Shown: positions 14,801-18,657 of the stretch, one piece after another | How the letters are laid out: each line of letters starts with the position of its first letter | Numbering within the stretch: position 1 is the first letter of the stretch | Origin: Lachnospiraceae bacterium | GTDB lineage: Bacteria > Bacillota_A > Clostridia > Lachnospirales > Lachnospiraceae | Direction of reading: 5' to 3' | Length of the DNA: 18,657 nt | NCBI GenBank assembly: GCA_009774465.1 | Contig: VSNT01000082.1 | Location: 1 to 18,657, forward strand | Position numbers and translations under genes: made by a program | Notes under the pieces: model-generated | The model's database searches: none | Seen by the model: only the letters and a program-made list of their open reading frames with translations | Told to the model about the DNA's origin: nothing

Positions 14801-14866
14801 ATGGAAATGCAGGTATCAAGACAGACAATTTCAAAATGGGAGGCAGGGCTGGGTTTGCCAGCTTAG
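14801..14866 (+). pseudogene. Remnant of an XRE-family (HTH_3) regulator
   Basis: A 21-codon frame reads MEMQVSRQTISKWEAGLGLP and ends at TAG 14864-14866. SRQTISKWEAG is the recognition-helix signature of XRE regulators common in Firmicutes (usual form GVSRQTVSKWESG). The N-terminal helices are missing: an in-frame TGA lies at 14786-14788. Nothing after the stop resembles the rest of the family. It is too short to fold as a DNA-binding domain, so it is a relic. Confidence 0.6.
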
Positions 14867-14952
14867 TACTTTAATCATAACGCAATGCATAAAACAACTT
14901 TCAGTATGCTAAAGTGGGAGAGAAAAAAACAGAATTTGAAAAGGGGAGAAAT

Positions 14953-15525
14953 ATGAACGAAAGACCAGTTTTAGATAAAAATTTAGATGGAAAAACGTTT
15001 CGTGAATTTTATTATTTGAAAGAGGAGTTGGTAGAATTTTGCCGGAAATATGGTCTTCCCGTTTCCGGTGGAAAAATAGAACTGACAGACAGGATAGCCT
15101 GCTTTCTTGATACAGGGAAGATAATGCCCACATTAACAGCAAGGAAAAGAGCGGCAAAAATATTTGACATTACTGAAGACACAGAAATAGAAGCGGATTT
15201 TGTCTGCTCCGAAAAACACAGGTCATTTTTTAAAGAGCACATCGGGAGTGGTTTTTCTTTTAATGTTGCTTTTCAAAAATGGCTGAAAAGCAACGCTGGA
15301 AAAAACTATAGAGAAGCGATTATTGCATACGATCAGATTATTAAAGATAAGAAAACAGGAACGACAGAGATTGATAAGCAGTTCGAGTATAATACCTATA
15401 TCCGTGATTTTTTTGCGGATAATCAAGGCAAATCTTTAGATGAGGCAATCAGATGCTGGAAGCATAAAAAGAGGCTACAAGGGCATAACCGCTATGAGAG
15501 GTCAGACCTTGCAGCTTTGGAGTGA
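14953..15525 (+). CDS. SAP domain-containing protein (DUF6434-like)
   Basis: 190 aa from ATG 14953, selected because AAGGGGAG lies about 5 bases upstream; a GTG 13 codons earlier has no site. The N-terminal ~60 residues (FREFYYLKEELVEFCRKYGL, then GGKIELTDRIACFLDTGK) have the helix-extended-helix pattern of a SAP domain, a small nucleic-acid-binding fold. The C-terminal part (SEKHRSFFKEHIGSGFSFNV, AFQKWLKSNAGKNYREAIIA and RCWKHKK) matches the family I recall as DUF6434. It is highly charged and lysine-rich, with no signal peptide, so it is cytoplasmic and possibly DNA-associated. Function is unknown. It stands alone: the remnant region lies upstream and the arginase-family gene has its own promoter. 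Confidence 0.85.
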   Translation: MNERPVLDKNLDGKTFREFYYLKEELVEFCRKYGLPVSGGKIELTDRIACFLDTGKIMPTLTARKRAAKIFDITEDTEIEADFVCSEKHRSFFKEHIGSGFSFNVAFQKWLKSNAGKNYREAIIAYDQIIKDKKTGTTEIDKQFEYNTYIRDFFADNQGKSLDEAIRCWKHKKRLQGHNRYERSDLAALE

Positions 15526-15558
15526 TAACACCTGCCTGCACGTGATAGAAATATAAAC

Positions 15559-15586
15559 TTGATTGTGATATCATGTAGAGTATTAT
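15559..15586 (+). promoter_or_regulatory. Promoter of the arginase-family gene
   Basis: TTGATT (15559-15564), 16-bp spacer, TATTAT (15581-15586). The predicted start near 15593 would leave the AAGGA at 15587-15591 outside the RNA. That supports ATG 15613 rather than GTG 15595 or GTG 15601 as the start codon. Confidence 0.5.
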
Positions 15587-15612
15587 AAGGATGAGTGAAA
15601 GTGTGGGAAGTT

Positions 15613-16476
15613 ATGAACAGACAGAAAAAAACAATAAGGCTTTTATATCCTGACTATGTAAGCGGCGGACTGGAAACGTATTATTTTGGGGCGAATCTTT
15701 TACAGCATATTCTTCCTGCAAATGACAGACAGAAGCTGGTAAAGGTTCAAATTGCAGAACCGGACGACAGAGAAAAAGAAGTCAAAAATGGCATTTCAGC
15801 AGAAGATGAAGTGTTGGATGGCATTCGGGATGCTCAAGACAAGCTTGCCGCCGAGAAGCCGGATCGAATTATTACTATTGGCGGAAATTGCATGGTGTCT
15901 TTAGCTCCCTTTGACTACCTTCATGGGATTTACGATAACGTCGGCATCATTTGGATTGATGCACATCCTGATGTATCAACTGTAAATGATGGCTACCCTA
16001 ATGCCCATGCAATGGTTCTTGGCTCACTTATGGGATATGGTGCGGCACAGCTTTCCGGGCAGATGAAGAATCAGAAGTTTAAGCCGGACGAAATTTTGTA
16101 TGTGGGACTGCAGGGACTTCATGATTATCAGGAGAAGTTTTTAAATAATGTGGGAGTTGTCTATAAGGTGCAGGGGGAGTCATTCATATCTGATGATGAA
16201 ATCAGGGAGTTCATGAAGCGTTTTGACCATGTGTTGGTTCACCTAGATATTGATGTACTGGATGAGCACTTTTTCCATTCTACCTATTTTGCTGATCCGG
16301 AGCTGGTCGGTGATGGTGCAGGCGGTGGAAAAATGACAATGAAAAAACTGGCCGGGGTGCTAAAGCTTATTACAGAGAAGTCTGATGTGGTTGGTTTAAC
16401 CGTTGCAGAATATCTTCCATTTGATGAATATGGGCTGCATAAAATGTTTGCTGGAATTTCACTTTTTACGGAGTAA
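15613..16476 (+). CDS. Arginase/agmatinase (ureohydrolase) family protein with Cys in place of the first metal-binding His
   Basis: 287 aa from ATG 15613; GTG 15595 and GTG 15601 are alternative starts. Ureohydrolases use two manganese ions to split guanidino compounds into urea and an amine. Family motifs are present in order: GGNCMVS (residues about 91-97), WIDAHPDVST (D116, H118, D120) and VHLDIDVLDE (D212, D214), with VAEYLPFDE near the end. The usual first motif is GGDHS, whose His binds Mn; here that position is Cys (C93). Similar Cys variants exist, as I recall, among uncharacterised arginase-family proteins, so this is probably a subfamily trait rather than a defect. No signal peptide. 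Substrate cannot be assigned; arginine is not assured. The next gene is ~110 bases downstream with its own TATAAT. Confidence 0.85.
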   Translation: MNRQKKTIRLLYPDYVSGGLETYYFGANLLQHILPANDRQKLVKVQIAEPDDREKEVKNGISAEDEVLDGIRDAQDKLAAEKPDRIITIGGNCMVSLAPFDYLHGIYDNVGIIWIDAHPDVSTVNDGYPNAHAMVLGSLMGYGAAQLSGQMKNQKFKPDEILYVGLQGLHDYQEKFLNNVGVVYKVQGESFISDDEIREFMKRFDHVLVHLDIDVLDEHFFHSTYFADPELVGDGAGGGKMTMKKLAGVLKLITEKSDVVGLTVAEYLPFDEYGLHKMFAGISLFTE

Positions 16477-16529
16477 TAAATTTGTACTTTTACTTCGGCG
16501 AAATGTTCGACGTGGAATTGTTGCAATTT

Positions 16530-16535
16530 TATAAT
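16530..16535 (+). promoter_or_regulatory. Candidate -10 box before the flavoprotein gene
   Basis: TATAAT with only a poor -35 (TTCGAC at 16506-16511, 18-bp spacer). It is 50 bases upstream of the preferred start, in the gap after the arginase-family gene. No terminator hairpin is visible in that gap. Confidence 0.35.
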
Positions 16536-16585
16536 TAATGAATAAGAATTGTTTGAGCAAAAAGATGAAAGGAATGAATATAAAA

Positions 16586-17203
16586 ATGAAAGTTTTAATT
16601 GTCAATGGTAGTCCGCATAAGGAAGGCAATACTTACATTGCGTTGCATGAAATGGAGAAAACCTTTCTTGAAAAAGGAATCGAAACAGAAATCCTGCATG
16701 TTGGAAATAAGGAGATACGCGGATGTATCGCCTGTCGTTCCTGTGACCGAAATGGTAAGTGTGTATTTGATGATATGGTTAATGAAGCGGCGGTTAAATT
16801 TGAAGAATGCGATGGTCTTGTGATAGGCAGCCCTGTCTATTATGCTTCTGCAAATGCGACGTTAGTTGCGTTTCTTACAAGATTGTTTTTCAGCACACAT
16901 TTTGATAAGACTATGAAGGTGGGAGCAGCGGTTGTTGCTGCCCGTCGGGGTGGTCTGTCTGCAACATTTGATGAATTGAATAAATATTTTACGATTTCCG
17001 GTATGCCGGTGGCTTCCGGCCAGTATTGGAACAGTATTCATGGAAGAGAAGTTGGTGAAGCAGCGCAGGATGCAGAAGGATTGCAGGGAATGCGTACACT
17101 GGCAAGAAACATGGTATTTTTAATGAAAAGTATAGCACTTGGAAAAGAAACATATGGATTGCCGGAAAAAGAAGCATTTCAGAGAACTAATTTTATCCGA
17201 TAG
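16586..17203 (+). CDS. Flavodoxin-fold NAD(P)H oxidoreductase with iron-sulfur flavoprotein-type Cys cluster
   Basis: 205 aa from ATG 16586 (MKVLIVNGSPHKEGNT), the usual beginning of NADPH-dependent FMN reductases; in-frame ATGs at 16538, 16565 and 16574 give longer versions. AAAGGA lies 12 bases upstream. GSPHKEGNT is the FMN-phosphate loop. C47-x2-C50-x2-C53-x5-C59 (CIACRSCDRNGKC) is the compact motif that holds a [4Fe-4S] cluster in iron-sulfur flavoproteins of anaerobes. GSPVYYASANATLVAFLTRL is the second flavin-contact region. A soluble electron-transfer or reductase role in the cytoplasm is likely; partner and substrate are unknown. The C-terminus (MRTLARNMVFLMK, then LPEKEAFQRTNFIR) is typical of the family. 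Confidence 0.88.
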   Translation: MKVLIVNGSPHKEGNTYIALHEMEKTFLEKGIETEILHVGNKEIRGCIACRSCDRNGKCVFDDMVNEAAVKFEECDGLVIGSPVYYASANATLVAFLTRLFFSTHFDKTMKVGAAVVAARRGGLSATFDELNKYFTISGMPVASGQYWNSIHGREVGEAAQDAEGLQGMRTLARNMVFLMKSIALGKETYGLPEKEAFQRTNFIR

Positions 17204-17263
17204 AAAATAAGGAGCATCAGACAAATATTTTATAATAAAATTTGGAAATTGGGAGGCAGTTAT

Positions 17264-17866
17264 ATGTTTTTTGACGTAAACAAACTAAAATGGACAGGAA
17301 AACCTGCGGATTACATTGTATCCAACGATAAAATTGAAATCACAACAAAGCCTCACACAGATTTATGGCAGAGAACATACTATCATTTCAGAAATGACAA
17401 TGCGCCTGTTTTGCAGATGGAAACGGATGAGAAATTCTTTTCCTTCATAGTGAAAACGGAATTTGAAAGTAAGCACAGATTTGACCAGTGCGGAATTGTG
17501 ATGTATCTTGATAGCGAAAATTGGCTTAAAGGATCAATAGAGTGCGAGAATGAAAAATTCCAGCACCTTGGAAGTGTTGTTACAAACAATGGCTATTCGG
17601 ATTGGGCGACAACAGAAATAAGTGCTTCTGTAAAATCAATGTGGTACAGGTTTAGCCGCAGAGAAGATGACTATTGCATCGAGTGCTCTGAAGACGGTGT
17701 TACTTTCAGGCAGATGCGCGTATGCCATATGTGGAATGGCAGTGGAACGATTCAGTTTGGTATTTATGCCTGCAGCCCCGAAGAATCATCTTTTAAGGCA
17801 ACATTTACCAACATGGAAATAACAGAATGTAAGTGGCCCGCTCATAACGGACAGCAGCCGGACTAA
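17264..17866 (+). CDS. DUF1349 domain-containing protein (concanavalin A-like fold)
   Basis: 200 aa from ATG 17264, with GGGAGG 7 bases upstream. The sequence matches DUF1349 proteins: KPHTDLWQRTYYHFRNDNAP, FSFIVKTEFESKHRFDQCGI, WLKGSIECENE, SDWATTEISA and QFGIYACSPEESSFKATFTN. These form an all-beta jellyroll resembling concanavalin A-like lectins and the yeast enolase-regulating protein Ree1. No signal peptide, so cytoplasmic. No catalytic residues can be proposed and the biological role in bacteria is unknown. A TATAAT lies at 17231-17236 without a -35, so it may be read with the flavoprotein gene ending 60 bases upstream. Confidence 0.88.
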   Translation: MFFDVNKLKWTGKPADYIVSNDKIEITTKPHTDLWQRTYYHFRNDNAPVLQMETDEKFFSFIVKTEFESKHRFDQCGIVMYLDSENWLKGSIECENEKFQHLGSVVTNNGYSDWATTEISASVKSMWYRFSRREDDYCIECSEDGVTFRQMRVCHMWNGSGTIQFGIYACSPEESSFKATFTNMEITECKWPAHNGQQPD

Positions 17867-17890
17867 GTGATCAAATCTTAGTTGAAGTGA

Positions 17891-18070
17891 ATCTTTGATG
17901 AAACTAAAGAGAATCTTGAATGGCGCATTGGTACAGATGAAATGATTGCTGTTGAATTAAAAAATACATACAAAATGATTGGGAATGTATATATGGGCAG
18001 GCGTGACTTTGAAGCACTGGAAATAGGATTTGACGGGGAAGCATGGATGATAGAAGCAGTTATCATATGA
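17891..18070 (+). pseudogene. GNAT acetyltransferase remnant
   Basis: An open frame without a proper start (in-frame TGA at 17888-17890) reads FDETKENLEWRIGTDEMIAV, then ELKNTYKMIGNVYMGRRDFE and ALEIGF, the central strands of RimJ/RimL-like GNAT acetyltransferases. The acetyl-CoA loop that should follow (usual form YWGKGYATEA) is absent. The frame jumps to DGEAWMIEAVII and stops at 18068-18070, as if an internal deletion joined two parts. Both the N-terminal third and the cofactor site are gone, so it is non-functional. It starts shortly after the DUF1349 stop. Confidence 0.65.
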
Positions 18071-18093
18071 AAAAATTTAATCAACATATTGAG

Positions 18094-18127
18094 ACACACT
18101 TAAATGCAGCTTTAGGTGTGTTTTTTT
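18094..18127 (+). terminator. Intrinsic terminator
   Basis: ACACACTTAAA (18094-18104) pairs with TTTAGGTGTGT (18111-18121; one T.G wobble) around a TGCAGC loop, followed by a run of seven T. It closes the DUF1349/GNAT-remnant transcription unit and insulates the downstream MATE promoter. Confidence 0.85.
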
Positions 18128-18173
18128 ATGTGGTAATTCCTGAATAAAATTCTCAATCGTGAAATTAATTTTC

Positions 18174-18203
18174 TTGACAATTAGTCCGTACAAAGACTAT
18201 AAT
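18174..18203 (+). promoter_or_regulatory. Sigma-A promoter of the MATE gene
   Basis: TTGACA (18174-18179), 18-bp spacer, TATAAT (18198-18203). The spacer is filled by an operator-like palindrome. A second TATAAT at 18225-18230 lies inside a 12-bp direct repeat (GACTATAATAAA at 18195-18206 and 18222-18233) but has no -35. Confidence 0.75.
18182..18199. promoter_or_regulatory. Operator-like site 1 of the MATE promoter
   Basis: TAGTCCGTACAAAGACTA, an imperfect palindrome between -35 and -10. Its left half TAGTCCGTAC is repeated in inverted orientation in site 2 (GTACGGACTA, 18217-18226). The position predicts repression, as for drug-responsive TetR/MarR regulators of efflux pumps; the regulator gene is not in the window. 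Confidence 0.6.
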
Positions 18204-18208
18204 AAATA

Positions 18209-18226
18209 TAGTACATGTACGGACTA
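18209..18226. promoter_or_regulatory. Operator-like site 2 of the MATE promoter
   Basis: TAGTACATGTACGGACTA, the inverted counterpart of site 1, centred 27 bp downstream near the predicted transcription start. It contains the perfect palindrome GTACATGTAC. Together the sites form a 10+10 inverted repeat around the -10 box. Confidence 0.6.
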
Positions 18227-18233
18227 TAATAAA

Positions 18234-18319
18234 GAGGGGATATAATAAGCAATTTCGTTTTTTATCTGGAACAGAGGAACAAATATTATTCTGTATGGCA
18301 GGAAGGAGCAGCAAAACAA
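18234..18319 (+). other. MATE leader with orphan ribosome binding site and a 10-codon overlapping frame
   Basis: GAGGGG at 18234-18239 looks like a strong binding site, but only ATA codons follow at start-codon distance. A short frame from ATG 18295 (MAGRSSKTNA, stop TGA 18325-18327) overlaps the MATE start by 8 bases. It could couple translation or be chance. Confidence 0.3.
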
Positions 18320-18657
18320 ATGCGTGACATTAAAACTTTTTTTAAATATGTAATACCTTCGATTTTATCTTTTGCATTGTCAGGGATTTACACGATTGTA
18401 GATGGTTTCTTTATAGGGAACAGTATCGGTGACATTGGGCTTTCGGCTGTAAATATTGCTTATCCGATTGTGGCTGTTATTCAGGCGCTGGGAACCGGGC
18501 TTGGTATGGGCGGTGCAATTTATTATTCCATCAATAAAGCGGAAAAGAAAGAAGCTGAAGCAAAAGAGTTTACAGCGGGTGCACTGTGGCTTCTGGCTAT
18601 TTTCAGTATTATCCTGACAGTTTTCATTTTTTACCTGAACAGTCCACTTTTAAGACT
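18320..18657 (+). CDS. MATE-family multidrug/cation antiporter, N-terminal part (runs off window)
   Basis: 112 codons from ATG 18320 to the window edge with no stop. MRDIKTFFKYVIPSILSFAL begins the first transmembrane helix, followed by SGIYTIVDGFFIGNSIGDIG, the conserved first-helix/loop signature of MATE transporters. Two more hydrophobic segments follow (AVNIAYPIVAVIQALGTGLG and TAGALWLLAIFSIILTVFIF). The family exports drugs or cationic compounds using a Na+ or H+ gradient across the inner membrane. AAGGAG (18303-18308) precedes the ATG by 11 bases. The frame stays open upstream to 18233 without a usable start codon. Expression is probably controlled by the double operator upstream. Confidence 0.88.
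   Translation, partial: MRDIKTFFKYVIPSILSFALSGIYTIVDGFFIGNSIGDIGLSAVNIAYPIVAVIQALGTGLGMGGAIYYSINKAEKKEAEAKEFTAGALWLLAIFSIILTVFIFYLNSPLLR

Noticed and set aside
15591..15640. ATG 15591 as start of the arginase-family gene
   Set aside because: It is in a different frame (MSESVGSYEQ) that does not continue into the arginase sequence.

Overview
The window looks like a chromosomal stretch from a gut-associated Clostridia/Lachnospiraceae-type Firmicute. Evidence: moderately AT-rich DNA, strong AGGAGG-like ribosome binding sites, consensus TTGACA/TATAAT promoters, and a gene set (GH25 lysozyme, M60 glycoprotein peptidase, cohesin/dockerin pieces, GH13 oligo-glucosidase, SAP/DUF6434, DUF1349, iron-sulfur flavoprotein, MATE) typical of that group. 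The organism assignment is inference. No rRNA, tRNA, CRISPR array or insertion sequence was seen.

Layout. 1-1717 (+): a membrane-anchored or secreted GH25 lysozyme fused to an uncharacterised C-terminal region. 1947-3611 (-): a 554-aa protein without a signal peptide, with a leukocidin-like beta-barrel stem pattern and a C-terminal BACON domain, convergent with the lysozyme across a bidirectional terminator. 3612-3923: a divergent control region with a strong TetR promoter over a perfect 9+9 palindrome, a separate 11+11 palindrome at the minus-strand promoter, and a structured leader. 3924-12972 (+): a compact run of four genes (TetR regulator, 1875-aa dockerin-containing M60 metallopeptidase, membrane-anchored cohesin-like protein, cytoplasmic GH13 oligo-1,6-glucosidase) with gaps or overlaps of a few bases. 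12979-14419 (-): a SAM methyltransferase and an Ogt-type DNA-alkyl repair protein. 14420-14952: a long non-coding stretch with a perfect consensus promoter, two copies of a 17-bp operator-like element, and a 21-codon remnant of an XRE helix-turn-helix protein. 14953-17866 (+): SAP/DUF6434 protein, arginase-family protein, iron-sulfur flavoprotein-type oxidoreductase and DUF1349 protein. 17867-18657: a GNAT acetyltransferase remnant, an intrinsic terminator, a double-operator promoter, and the start of a MATE transporter that runs off the window.

How it fits together. The most interesting unit is 3924-11348. A secreted zinc peptidase of the host-glycoprotein (mucin) type carries both repeats of a type I dockerin but no wall anchor of its own. 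The next gene, overlapping it by 20 bases, encodes a signal peptide, a cohesin-like fold, a flexible linker, one transmembrane helix and an intensely basic cytoplasmic tail. The simplest reading is a one-enzyme surface complex: the cohesin protein is the membrane dock and the M60 enzyme is the docked cargo. The TetR regulator heading the operon probably controls itself through the palindrome on its promoter, and the divergent pore-former-like gene may share that control. All of this is inferred from sequence alone; no database or structure search was possible.
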